Shown here one piece after another: positions 10,694-23,297 of a stretch of DNA of 64,000 nucleotides. The translations under genes and the position numbers were made by a program. Below the pieces are notes generated by a model. The model made no database searches. It saw only the letters and a list, made by a program, of their open reading frames with translations, and had not been told where the DNA came from. Every line of letters starts with the position of its first letter. Within the stretch, counting starts at the first letter, position 1. Where the stretch lies: assembly GCF_051622035.1 (NCBI RefSeq), contig NC_135358.1:22138501-22202500 (forward strand). Reading direction: 5' to 3'. Source of the DNA: Arctopsyche grandis (Eukaryota; Arthropoda; Insecta; Trichoptera; Hydropsychidae).

Positions 10694-13600
10694 ATGCATA
10701 CATATACACAGAGAAATGTAATATTAATAGAAGTGGCTTTAGCTGTTCTTTTGTTGTCAAGTGACATTCTGTCCACGGACAGATCTAAATAATTTTAGCA
10801 TAAGTCGTATTTGACGCTTATGCTAAAAACTTCTCTGTTTGTTTATATTACTCACAAGATGGGCAACCATCGGTAAAAGTTGCACAATACATTCAAAAAC
10901 ACACAATAAACAAAATGGTATACATTTTTATAAGTAAATTGATTCGATTGTATTCCGTGCGATGTAGCGTATTTATAGAGACGTACCGCGTAAAATTGAC
11001 AACAATTATTTATTCGTAAGGGCCCCTCTATTCTTATTACATCTATCTGCATATACATGTATTAGATGGTATACCTATGTACATATGTATGTAGAAATAG
11101 GATTTTTCGAAAAAGTCCCATATTCAGTTGCTAGATTTTGCTAGTTCATATTTTACAAAATTGATTTATCAAAAGTACTACATATAATTTTCAAATATCG
11201 TAAAGTATCACATTCGGTTAACGGATTTCTTCACATACTTACACGAATAGTATAATTTGTATTATATAATAAATGAAAAATTTAAATAAAACACGCATCA
11301 CAACAAAATGAAAAAATATATCGATCAATCAATCATCAATTTAAAACGAATTAACTAACATCTCAGTAAATTTCACAACCGATCCACACATGAAAGCAGA
11401 GCGCACGCGCGAGGGAACGGACCTCGATTTTCCTTGCGCGAATCATCGAATTTTCCGGAGGGCGATTGGCGAGCATCATCGTAAGGGTAAATTGACACTG
11501 GGGGAGAATATTTACATAGCCAGCAGCAACAGCACACCATAATGTCACGCGACATCGAAGTGTCGAACGTCGAACTGTAACTGACCGTGAGTCACGGACG
11601 CGTAATTTTCCAACACCATGGCGATGCGCGTGCGCAACTCCACAACCAAACAAAACTATGGACTGTGACGATACGTGCATCGCTTACGATGCACCGCAGC
11701 CACGGATCATTACCGACAATCACCGACCACCAATAATTACGCGTATTATCGTCATCCGTCATCGAGCAAAGGACGCGCTGAAAAAACTTTTGAGCAGCTT
11801 CCCGGTGGCCCAATACGACCCTCCGCTCAATGTTATTGCGACCGTGACTGGGTCAAATAATGTATATGATAACTTGTTCGATATATGTATAATACGTATT
11901 TAATATTGTCTTCAGCCACCAAATCATCATCAGCTTCTATAATTTCCAAAAAACATTTCAGAGTACACGTCGTCATGAAGAAATGTTATTCGAAATCGAG
12001 TGGAGATTAGGTTTTTGTGGTGTTTATATTACACATATAAAGTTTTTTTTCTGAATACATATGTACATATTTGAATGCGTCAATTTGAGAAGTAGGTACA
12101 TATATTGATTGTTGCAGTAGTCAATCCTGATATATACATAGGTATAATCAAGATGTACGTTTGGATTTCACGAATTTTATGAATTAAAATCTCATTATAA
12201 TACTCTAAGTGTTCATTTTACTCAATTTTAATCAATTTTATATATTCACTGTACTTTTATTTTTTAAATTAATTGAAAACCCTAATTGGAAACGGCTTCC
12301 ATCACATGCATACATACATCAGCTTGTGTAATTTTAAAATTAATATCAAACACGATCTAATCACTCAATTTAATTTATTTTATACAGCCTGTTCGAAACG
12401 ATGCATCACTGTGTTTATAATAAATTATTTTGATTTTAATGATTCTTTTACGCAATATTTTATTATGACACGCAAGATAGTATAGGCAAGTGAGCAAGAG
12501 CACTACGCAAAGCGTTTCAATACGAAATAATTAAAATGCTAATTTAGCATTCTTGCGTCATTTCACTAGAAGAAGCAAAGGAGAAGAAAAAAATGAAAAG
12601 GTGCTTTATGAATAAAATTTTCACGCGATTCAATTCATTTTTCACCCGGATCATCATAAACATCGTAAATTAAAATTGTATTTAACGCAAGATGTAAATC
12701 AGTCACGTCACACAACGGCGATAAAACTTAAACTCACGAATATTTCATTATTAATAATTGGATTTTTATTGTTTTATCAACTTTTTATTCTGTCGAAGAC
12801 TTCAAAGAGCAATCATAATCGACAGAATTATCAAAAAGGAAACACCATAATAAGAGTTGTTTATTAAACGGATTCATTCGAGCGGGAAAATACATATAAT
12901 GGCAATGATACTGTTATATTACAAAGTTATGTACAACAGTTCATTGGTTGTAAGTATTAATCTAAGAATTGGATTGCTTAAAAATTTTAAGAATATTTTA
13001 TTCTTTGACGAATATTTCTGACATGTATACGTCATATTAAATTTTACAGAATCTAAAATAGTAAAGTTTTTAAAAAGATTAACATGGAATTAATCAATTT
13101 AATATATGTAAGTTTGGAGTTTGGATTTAAAGTCGCATATGGAGTAAAAATACACATTTGTAATTTTAATTTGCTTGTGAAGTGAATACAAAAAAAAAAT
13201 TGTACAAATTCCTATATGTACATATTTGTTTCAAGTTTTTGAAAAGAAAGTCAAAATTTATAAAATAATATAAAGACCTTTTTCTGTGTGCCTTGATTAT
13301 AATTTCAAATATATCAAAGATTGAATCATAAACCTTTCGGACCATTGATCCGATACTTAAAACACGAAGAAATCCGTGTGTAAGTCACACGAAATCGTCA
13401 TTTAAATTGGGAAATTCTGCAAGTGCAGTGCACAATTCCCACGTATCGAATTGTCGAAAACGGTCACGCACAATTACGCGAACAGGTCAACCGAACACCG
13501 AGTTCGATTTTTCAACCACACGTAGGTACATAAGTAAATATGTGACGATGCATTTTCAATAAAACTTAACCGTTTAAGAAGCGCCGATTTTCCATTTTCA

Positions 13601-16600
13601 AAAATATACATACATATGTATGTGTATGTACGTAAATAATTATTATTTTTCTCACGGCATCGATAGTACAATATATATGGGCGGCGTGTTGGCACAGTGC
13701 GATCACGAAGCGACATTTAAATTATTATTTATTCATAAATAAAAATATTTTTTGTGAATTATTTGGAAACTCGACGGCCACAGATGAACTTCCTGAATTA
13801 TTATCGAATACAAAATAATAAAAAAAATAATAATTACGGTCTTCGCAACATCGGTGCCAAGGTTCAATTTCAAAATTTTCGGGGGAAAGGAAAGCGTGGC
13901 GAAAACCCACATAATTCGAACGGATTCGTGACGAGACGTGGATGCGCGCGCGCCAGTCATAAATCATACATAATAGTAATAAATGCGCATAAATCATGAC
14001 GAAGATTTGTGCATTTTCCGATTGTGACAAAACGTCGTGTGGGAAAAACGTTTGCGCAAATCTTATGTCCAAATTTGTGATGCGCACCTACGGTTGTGTG
14101 TTCGACTTTGAATAGTATTTAGCACTTGATGTGTGTGCGTGTGTGTTTTCTTAACACCTTCACGGCCGCATCGGCGAATGCGGGTCGCTTAAATATAATT
14201 AACACATTCCAGTATGCGACGCAAGTTGTTAATGAAGTTAACTAAACTGCTCGTTAGAACGTTCAAGATAATCTCGACGAGATATGCTGTAAAGCAGGCG
14301 TCTGATAAATGTTTCGTTGCGTAATATTTTACTGTTCTTCGATTAAATGTAGCGAACGTATATATTATACATATATTTAATAAGTTAATCTCGATGTGCT
14401 TACATACATATGTATATTGAATAAGTTAATCTCTATTTGCCTACATATATTAAATAAATTAACATTTCGATTGCATTTTAATTGAAATTAAACAAAAATA
14501 CATACAAGACAAATGAACTATACACGCTACAAAAATGTATTAATTTTAACTCGGAGTTTATATGATGACATTTTTCTACTCTTTTTGGGCAAAATCGTTA
14601 CAAATACATATCTAGCATTGATTTTAAAGTTGGCTTAAAAATATAAAAAACAATCTATGTATGTACTTCATAAAGAATCAGTCCCCACTTTACACATTGA
14701 GTCACATTGCACAAGCTAAAACACAGAATTCAATTGCATTATTACCGATTCTTATATCAAATTATACGCTCAAAACAATCCATTGTATATGTATGGATGC
14801 GTATTGATTGCACCGTCGCTTAATAACTAAATTTCAATCGTACGTCAATTACATGCCTACGCAAGAATGCGACAAAGGTAACAATAAAAAATAAAAATGA
14901 TGACGATAATAAGACATCAACTTGTGCGGCAATTGTATCGAACGCGGTTGACCCAACTCGAATTAAAAGGGTACGTTACGCTTACGGAAATAATAATATA
15001 CAAAAAAACCTATCTCGTACACACAAAATATATAAGATATAATATTAACGATATTTGTGTTCATTACGGAGATGTACGACGAGCTTAATAACCGGATATT
15101 GAGAAAGATCGTGATGGGGCGTGATAATACCATTGTTAAGCGATCAAGGTCGATAAAAAAATATATTATTATATTCTTACATACAAATATATGTTTGTAT
15201 CTATATGTATATAAGGTAGGTATGGAGAGCGTTCCGAATGTGCACTACGAATTCAAGGAAGTCGATAAAATGGTTATTTTTCGTATAATGCGTTTCTTAT
15301 TGTTGTAAGACGGAGTCGGAATTGATAACGGCCGAGTTATTTATTCCACGTTACGCAATCGGGGTTGTAATGATGGTGAGTGTATAAAATCGATCTGTGG
15401 CACACGAAGTTATTCATGCAACTTTCGTGATTGATGATTGAAACGTGCCCCGAAGGCTCAGCGTGCTTTAAAAAGCCACTACTTCTAGGTGTTGTCTATG
15501 TACGAGTTGTATAACAGAGCTTAAAACTTTATAATGCGTAAATAATAAATTTTTGCGCGAGAGGAGAGCGTGCGTGGGGTGCTTTATGATCCAGTTAAAT
15601 TTTCATACTACTGTCAAAGTTTTAAACCGTTTTTGCTACATCAATTTAAAATGCAAAGCATTGTTTTTATACCTACCGGGTGTGAAAAAAGTCGAATATG
15701 TACATAAATGAATACAAATTGTGCCGAAAAAGAAACATTAAAAAATTCGCCGATGTGATAATTTATATTAATTTATCACTATTTTTACCGTGGTGACTAA
15801 CTTTTTATTTAAATGTAACACCAGGAAATACCATTTCTTCATATAATCGACAGTTAAAAAGGTCATTCAGATATTAGTGTATAATACATACATTCATACA
15901 TATGTAGAATACAACGTGATGTTAAAATAAAATCAGGATTACATTTCGGCAAAGTAACCGTTCGATTCGTACAATTGCTATCGTAACTGTAAAATAGTAG
16001 GTATATTATTTACGCACCGTGATTTATGCCAGTTTCAAAATAGGTTCGATTTCAAAATAAGTATTGCGCAACGCGTTGCGCAATAATAAGCCCATTGTTT
16101 TTGTGAACGCGTACGAATACGTCGATAATAAATTATCTTCACACAAAATATCGAAGATGCATAAATAGATAGAACGATCCGAAAAATTGATACACATAAT
16201 ATTTTAAGTATGCGTAATTATACATGTGTACATACATATGTATGAGTCCGTGCCATTTCAATATCAATGTGGATGAATAATAAAAATATATAAAAATAGA
16301 TAAATACAATAGTCAAAACAGTCATCAACAAATCGAAATAACGAGTTTTTGCATTTCAATTAATTGTATGAATGCGAATACAAATTTTCTGCTTGATCAT
16401 TTCCTTTCAAATAAATCATCATATTTATATACATATGTACATATGTAGAAAGTCACATAAATTAATGTGTTTATTTCTAAATCCCAAAGTTAACTACCAC
16501 TTAATATAAAATCTATTTTTAGAAAAAAATTGATTTCAACAGATGCATATAAACAATTTAAGGAATTCATAAAAAAATAATGTAAGAAATGCCTTATTTT

Positions 16601-16968
16601 ATGAATCCATTAATAAAACAACATTTATGGTCCAGATTAATTTCATTGACAACGTACGATAACTTGTTACACGAAAGAGGCGACCAGTCCCTACTGTAAT
16701 GAAATATTTCGATTTTATCAAATAATTGTAGACCGAAACCATACTATTTCATTTAATAAATCAAATGATAGTTGAAAAATAAATTATCTATACAACTTGA
16801 TTAACACCCAAAACCCTTAAATAATTCGATACTAATGACACGAATCCCTTCCATTTGATGAGATTTTCTAAATATTAAGTTTATTAAGCATTATGCACTT
16901 TTTGGTGTCGCAAAACGTGTATTGTAATTCGAAATTGTTTTTTATTCTCATTCATACATACTATATAC
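10694..16968. other. Gene-poor DNA with a CpG-rich patch
   Basis: No gene is supported. A hairpin at about 10,793-10,827 pairs TTTTAGCATAAG with CTTATGCTAAAA. The patch at 11,380-11,860 is much richer in GC and CpG than its surroundings and has overlapping frames of 60-105 codons on both strands. None shows a motif or codon bias I trust, so a promoter, 5' UTR exon or regulatory element is as likely as a coding exon. Another GC-richer patch spans about 13,840-14,090. The rest is AT-rich with CATA microsatellites. Confidence 0.35.
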
Positions 16969-17141
16969 CAGCGGCATGTCGCGAAAACCTCCCTGTTTTT
17001 ATCGCACAGCCTTACTTACGTGTGCGATAGCAAGATACAAGGAGACTAGGCGATGTCATACCGAGTCAATTTTGTATCCTGCTCGCGCACACGTAAGTAA
17101 AGCTGTGCGATAAAAGCATAGATTTTCACGGCACGCCACTG
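16969..17141. mobile_element. hAT-like miniature inverted-repeat element, copy 2
   Basis: A 173-bp element of the same family as 10,540-10,693. The left end is CAGCGGCATGTCGCGAAAAC. The right end, reverse-complemented, is CAGTGGCGTGCCGTGAAAAT. The interior arms TTTTTATCGCACAGCCTTAC and GTAAAGCTGTGCGATAAAAG pair. The flanks CTATATAC and CTGCATAC match at 6 of 8 positions. CAGTGGCGTG-type termini with 8-bp duplications are typical of insect hAT derivatives. Confidence 0.7.
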
Positions 17142-17960
17142 CTGCATACATATGTATAACATCTTAAAAAGTTTGAATTCTACGCTTCGGATTCAAAGCC
17201 AGCGCTTTCCGCCCGAGGTGGGGTTAAATAGTTCGCACGAGCTCTCAGGTGCATTTCGGTGCATTTGAAGTGAGCTAAAGATACATATATTTATACTAAG
17301 ATGCGATGTATGACCGGTTCGGCACACAATCGAGCCTATTGCATATCCGGTTTTGGGAAGAGGCGGTTCGGCGGCAACGCAAGTGGTCTCTTCCTGTTGG
17401 TGGTCGTGCCAGAGGAGACAGAGACCACCGTCGTTTGTTATCGGCGACGGGGGAAGAATGCAAGACTGCACTTAGCACGTGCACGGTGCACGTGCGATCA
17501 GCTGTTATTCGAGTATATATGTATATATACGTATGTGTATCCACAGAATAGGCTCGTAATGCGGTGCTTTATTGCCAGGACATCGGCCGGAGACGCTACA
17601 AGCGCCGTCAATAAAATACGGGAACTAAACGCCTGAAAGGTTTCGTATGTCTTACATAAAACGGTTCACTTCTCACACTACTTAATCGTCAGAACTGCTT
17701 TTACGTTTAACCCTTTGCGAACGTATTTAATTTTAGCGTGAGCTACTTTACGTTAGCCCAATGTTTAATCACTATAAAAGTAATAAGGATGGCTGCAGTT
17801 AATATATTACATTTAAAACGTGTCAATTTTTTAACCATCGCGACATTTAAGTCAGATAAAATCAACAAACACTTACAGAAGACGATGAATTTGGAGATTA
17901 TTATTTTTAACTATACTTTAATGTCAACCGCTGAAAATCATGGCAATACCAATGGGTTAC
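17142..17960. other. GC-rich patch with overlapping frames
   Basis: At 17,190-17,510 GC content rises and frames of 80-111 codons overlap on both strands. There is no recognisable domain. The patch includes a near-palindrome of GTGCACGTG elements at about 17,475-17,500. It could be a 5' UTR or promoter segment, but I cannot assign a gene. Confidence 0.3.
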
Positions 17961-18260
17961 CTGACAACTCGTTCACAGATTTTCCGTAAACCGAGGATGC
18001 GCTCCAGGCATTACGTATACGGCCATCTCTTTCTCACCCCGACTGTTCACCAAGATCTTGTTTACTATGCCATTACGTATGCATCCATCTCTTTCACAGA
18101 CCGTCTGTTATCGGTGAACAGACGGTCTGTGAAAGAGATGGCTGCATACGTAATGGCAGAGTAAACGAGATCATGGTGAACAGACGGGGTTACGTATACG
18201 TAATGCCTGGAGCGCATCCTCGGTTTACGGAAAATCTGTGAACGAGTTGTCGTGTCACCG
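17961..18260. mobile_element. Fold-back palindromic element of about 300 bp
   Basis: Two arms of about 140 bp pair around a centre near 18,112. The left arm runs from GACAACTCGTTCACAG through GTAAACCGAGGATGCGCTCC to CAGACCGTCTGTTATC. The right arm is its complement, ending CTGTGAACGAGTTGTC. The arms carry small mismatches, and 'TCTTTC...CATT(A)CGTA' modules recur within each arm. It has no coding capacity; the frames on both strands are mirror images of one another. It is most likely a fold-back type miniature transposon. No clear target duplication was found. Confidence 0.7.
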
Positions 18261-20367
18261 TGTAATATACCTATATGAGTAATTTTATATCGTTGATGTT
18301 GCGTGTAAACTTTCGCCAAAGATTATTCTGCTGATTGAAAAAAATATTCCCAAAAATTATTGTTGTTGTCATTTTTCCTGATCCAAATATCTTTTTTTTT
18401 CTATTAGGAACCCTGCGATTAATACATATCCATATAACCGTAATGTCTATAATATCACTTAGACTTATCACATATTTAGATTACCATGTAAATAACATAA
18501 AAAATATAATGAAGATTTACATATATCAGACGATGCGAGTAGCTTGGACATACATAACTCACAGCGTAGCAATAGGTAATACAACCGTTTTTAAAAGTTT
18601 TGGACGCCCATGTTACTCGCATAGTGTCAACCCGGTAGTAATGGTGCATCAAAATACGTCGTGAGACCAGTAACGGCCCGGAACATCGGGAAATCGGGAC
18701 AGTCTCGCGTTTGACTACAGAGGGTTAAGATTCGCAGTGATTATGTACTTGAAAGCAACACGCATTGTGAACCTTCGCATTCTCGAAGATGGTTCGATTG
18801 AAGTGCACATTTGTAACGGTGGGTTTATACATAATTAATTTCAGAACAAATGAAGCCGCCTCGGTGCAACAACAAAGAGCCAAATGAGAGAATAGCCGTG
18901 AAATTACCACCGCATCAACTCTGGAGCTATTGTGAGATCTCAGTAAATTGCACACGTGCCGCGCACGCTGAAACGATCGCTCTTCATTTATTACGTACGG
19001 ATCATCCTCGTGGCATTTACATTGATACACCGTGAGGATTAATAAAACTGGAAAATTATAAAGCGAAAACACTTTGCAAACTCCAAATATTTTATCTTTT
19101 ACGACTCCTCAGTCTGCCCGTCAAATTATGGTCAAATTCTTAAAATTTCACATTGAATGAACATATTTTTTCAAAAGAAATTCTACATTCACGACTATAT
19201 GATTTTTTTCTTATACAATATAAAAGCATTATGAATGTATGTGAAATTTGAAAGATGAATGGATTGAAAGCACTCATTATGCCTTCGGATTTGTCGAATA
19301 TATCATTATATGTAGTTTTACATAAAGAAATTATGTACGAACAAACATCTTCATTTTTTGCTTAATAGTTAAAGAAAGCATGGATGGAATTTGTGAAATC
19401 TTTCAAGCATCAAATGCCGATTGTGAACTTGATTTTTTAATAATAAAAATAACACATATTCAAATATGACATATTGAATTTTGTATAAGGGTAAAAAAAA
19501 TCCACACATTTGTTGATTTGGCCTGCTCAGCATTTTGGTTCTCCGCACAGCGACCCGACCCTCTCGTCTTAGAGGGAAAATTGCATGTGACTAGAATTTT
19601 TCACGTAAAATGTACAAGGGAGATAATCGAAAGAGTTAATCTATAAGCATGAAAGGTAAAGCTATCTATGAAAAACTTTAATCTGTCACATTAGCGTGTG
19701 CAACCCAAAGTATGTAGAAATGGAATTCAACTAATAGTAAATTGTGTACATAGATTTTACTCATGAATTTTCCATTTTCCATTGACATTTTATAGAATGT
19801 TAATATTATATATGCACCTATACATACATATATGTATGTATAGGATTTCAAAATGATGGGACTTCGTATAATCTCTTATTCAGACGATATGTTGTTCCAT
19901 TACGGACGATTAGGCGCTACACGGTCTAAAAAGATAACCTTACACAGAATCCAACGTAAATAAGGTATTGTTGACGGAAACAAAATTTAATGACCCACAT
20001 CCGACAATGGGCCACGTTATTAGTTGGGAAAGTTCCAATAATTGAGTTCGATGGCATATGTACATATGTGGGATAGTTCAAGTGCAAATTTAATCTACTC
20101 TCCAAACTAGAAACCTTTCACAAAATGTCAAACGAGTTCAATTTTAAACGCTCAATTTACCAAAAATCATTTCTATCATACATATGTATAAGTACATTTA
20201 ATAATATTACATAATTGAAACTTGTTTTTTTTTTTTTAATAATTATTAAATAATGATAAGGATCATTTACATACTGATTAAAATAGACGAAGCTATGTGA
20301 TATACATATGTGCATACATATATACTCATCAACAATTTTATATTAATGCATTGTTATCGATTGACTA
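18261..20367. other. Non-coding spacer
   Basis: No gene supported. The 109- and 115-codon frames at 18,335-18,664 (+) and 18,725-19,072 (-) show no motif. CATA/TATG patches occur near 19,820. Confidence 0.35.
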
Positions 20368-20830
20368 AAAACTTCTTCTTCTTCCTCGTTTGCTCAATGC
20401 TGAGCGTCGTGGTCATTGATGTCTGGAATTTGATGGATGATCCGCCTAAATTTATTCCTGTTCTGTGACAAGTTTAAATCAAAGAACTGAGAGACGATCC
20501 CCTCAGTTCTTTGATTTGGTCTAACCATCTCTTGGGAGCCCGTCCTCTCGCTCGCCTTCCTCTAGCGTTCCGGTGACTACCAGCCTCTCCAGATTCTTTA
20601 CATTCTTCTTGGTCATATGGCCAAAGTAGGAAAGAATCCTTTTATTACGTGTTGTGGAGAGTTTCTCTGAGACGACTGGCTTTTTGAGGATGTTCGTGCC
20701 TCTTGTGGTCCATGGGATGCACAGCATCCATTTCCAACACCACATTTCGAATGCATCTAGAATGTCCATTTCTGTCTTTTTCAGGGTCCATGTCTCGACC
20801 CCATTACATTGCAATGGGGAACACCAAAGA
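20368..20830 (-). mobile_element. Non-LTR retrotransposon 3' end
   Basis: The minus strand encodes the end of an endonuclease/reverse-transcriptase polyprotein: GVETWTLKKTEMDILDAFEM, then a W-rich stretch with RMLxIPWT-like wording (here LCIPWTTRGTN), RILSYFGHM, and further on GRAPKRWLDQI. These are the conserved thumb/connector motifs seen in many arthropod RTE/CR1-like elements. A frameshift separates the two parts near 20,525. The 3' end has a GAA-rich tail (20,368-20,385 on the complement). 5' truncation is normal for these elements. Confidence 0.75.
20521..20814 (-). pseudogene. Reverse-transcriptase C-terminal fragment
   Basis: A 97-codon open frame within the retroelement end above, containing ETWTLKKTEMD, the AFEMWCWKWML segment and ILSYFGHM. 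The palm domain with the catalytic aspartates is absent, so it cannot encode an active enzyme. After GLPRDG the reading continues in another frame, showing a frameshift. Confidence 0.7.
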
Positions 20831-22456
20831 ACCTCACAATATTACAAATGAACATATGACAAAAATCCATATTCCATAATATTGCCACGAAAATTTTCCC
20901 ATGGTAAAAAATACGCCTCTGTACCAGTAAGAGTAAATTCAATTAACTAACAAAAGTATGCGCAGAAACATCACAGTCGATTACAAATTACATTTACTGA
21001 TGAAAATAAAGTAAAAAAATGTGTATAATTCAATTAACTCGACAAAAAAAGAAGCTGATTTAGCACCATGCTGATTTCAAAATAAGCAATGAGCGGCTAA
21101 ATTCGACTCGAACGGAAAAAGCATACACGCGCGTATCGCATATCGCAAACGAATAAACGCGCATAATTATGCAAATGAACATTTACATATAATAACATAA
21201 TAATAATAAACGCATAATTCATCGAAGTTTTCTTTAAGGTTTACCTACACGGCGAATTCTGCGCGACGAAAAGGTCAAAATTACGACTGAGAGACAGACG
21301 CTCGATGAGTCACGTTTGAATATTTGAATTATTTTAATTGAATTTTTCCAATGAGACGTCGAATACATCATTTTCCGGTGAAGAAACATCCGTGCGAACC
21401 CGCTCTTTAGCCGCAACATAATAATCTGCGTCGAAAATTATGACTGTTACGGCAAGGTCGACATAATTTCCAGATAATAGACCCTAGGATAGGTCCCACC
21501 CACATGGCGTTTTTTTTTTGTTTATTTATTTAACATACATAGATGCAACAAAGTACGACAATTCCACAGTACGACAGTACGTCATAATATGCAACGAGTG
21601 AGCACCGTCATTATGTGGACGGTCGGCTCAAGAGTTTATCATGCGTTTTGTGCAAACGATCGATGGTAATTTTCGTGCCGTAACTTTGTACGATTCAGTC
21701 GAACGTAATAACCATAAATCACGCTGATTGATTTAACTGCTTTTACTGAATCCCGGCAATAAAATTGCACGCGAGAGATGCGAATGCGCATGCGCGCGTT
21801 TATAATTCGCCATTGTGTTCGGAGATTACCGTCGATTGTAAATTTTCAGCTACACTAACTTACTTACTAGCGGGCTCTCTTCATTCGGAAAACACTGTAA
21901 AGTCTCGTTCACACTTAAGTGCGAATATACTCCAAAACAAATGAGAAACTATGTTTATCTATTGTCAAATTAAACTTATTAACAACATACATAATATTAT
22001 ATTATATCTAACGATACATATGTACATAGGTATCAATTAAGATAAAAAAGAAAGTAGGTAGTGAGCTAATAATTATATCCAATGATATGCTGTGTGTAAG
22101 TAATGCAACAGTTTAATCTATGACCAAAAGAAAGTGAAAGGAAACTTCCGAAAATATACCAGACATGTGCTAAACCCTCACATGATCGAACTAAGATTGT
22201 AATGTGAACACATCATTACATGATTTTTTCGAATGTGTGAGCTTTCTGAATGGCAAAACTTTTGACAACTACCTGGAAAATGTAGTAAATTCCGACTCGT
22301 TATTTAAAAACAATTCAGATTAAATACGTATGTATACAAAATATTGATTGATTGAGTATTATGGCAAAATATTTAGTTGAGCACAAATAGTGCATTTTTC
22401 CCAAACATGGTTAAACGCGTGAAGAAAAAGATCTTCGATCAATGCATTTTGCTAGT
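20831..22456. other. Non-coding spacer
   Basis: No gene supported. A GC- and CpG-richer patch around 21,230-21,420 and 21,590-21,850 has no recognisable coding content. Confidence 0.35.
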
Positions 22457-22955
22457 GATGACGCCAAGATGCTACGGTGTCACGAAAAATCACTCACGGA
22501 TTTTACACTCAACTTAAATCGATAAAATACAGCAAATAAATTTTCAATATAAAGCATTGTCAAAAAAACGAATATGGGTAATACACTCTGTTGTCGTCAC
22601 TAAGAATTACAACACCGAAAGTACCGATACCGATGGTATCGGTATTTCACCGAAAATAAGTTTTTGGTACTACCGGTACTATAAACTAAATAAAAGTACC
22701 ATAAAAAATAAATCCGCAGATTTATCAAAATAATTAATCTGACTTTTACAAACGATTGCAGTGATCATAATTTACACGTTAATTTGAACTCTATATGATT
22801 TGATACATGTGTCATTCCATCCATCAAAAACTATAAACCGTTGAGTGTAAAATCCGTGAGTGATTTGTCGCGGAACCACGATGACGCCAAGATGCTACAA
22901 TGCACTCAAAGAAGTATGGAATTTCTTTGAGTGCATTGTAGCATCTTGGCGTTAT
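22457..22955. repeat. Nested inverted repeat with three copies of one 19-mer
   Basis: GATGACGCCAAGATGCTAC occurs at 22,457-22,475 and 22,880-22,898 in the same orientation, and inverted at about 22,935-22,955. Between the first two, inverted arms (TCACTCACGGATTTTACACTC at about 22,488-22,510 and its complement at about 22,842-22,864) bound a 330-bp AT-rich core. From 22,883 to 22,953 there is also a tight palindrome (ACGCCAAGATGCTACAATGC, then CACTCAAAGAA, an 8-base loop and its complement). It looks like a fold-back element that inserted into, or captured, part of another palindrome. Confidence 0.6.
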
Positions 22956-23297
22956 GCTTGGCAAAACGAGAAAAGACAGGAAGCGGAACACGTGGGTGAG
23001 AAGTATGACAAGGGTAGTGGACATAATGGATAAAAGAGATTGAAATATCAACGGGCGGGCCACGTAGCTAGAAGAATGGACGAAAAATGAACAAAAGGAG
23101 TGCTAGAATGGTACCCGATAGAATGCAAAAGGGTAAATTGAAGACCGCAGGGAAGATGGGTAGACGAAATTATGAAAATATGTGGGGTGAGATAAATGAG
23201 AGCTGTGCAAAACAGAGACGAATGGAAGCGTGTTGGTGAAGCCTTCACCTAGCAGTGGATGGTGAGTGGCTGTAGATGATGATGATGATGATGATGA
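22956..23297 (+). mobile_element. RTE-type retrotransposon 3' end with (GAT)n tail
   Basis: The plus strand encodes the degenerate C-terminus of an RTE-like polyprotein. It includes RAGHVARRMDEK, GVLEWYPIECKR, GRWVDEIMKICG and AVQNRDEWKRVGEAFT, followed by QW, interrupted by several stop codons. A (GAT)n tail at 23,275-23,297 follows directly; short trinucleotide-repeat tails are characteristic of RTE elements. This shows the microsatellite is the element's tail, not an independent repeat. The 5' part is missing and abuts the nested inverted repeat. Confidence 0.75.

Noticed and set aside
17940-18319. Mirror-image frames of 74 and 84 codons on opposite strands
   Set aside because: Both are created by the fold-back palindrome; their peptides are alike only because the arms are complementary.
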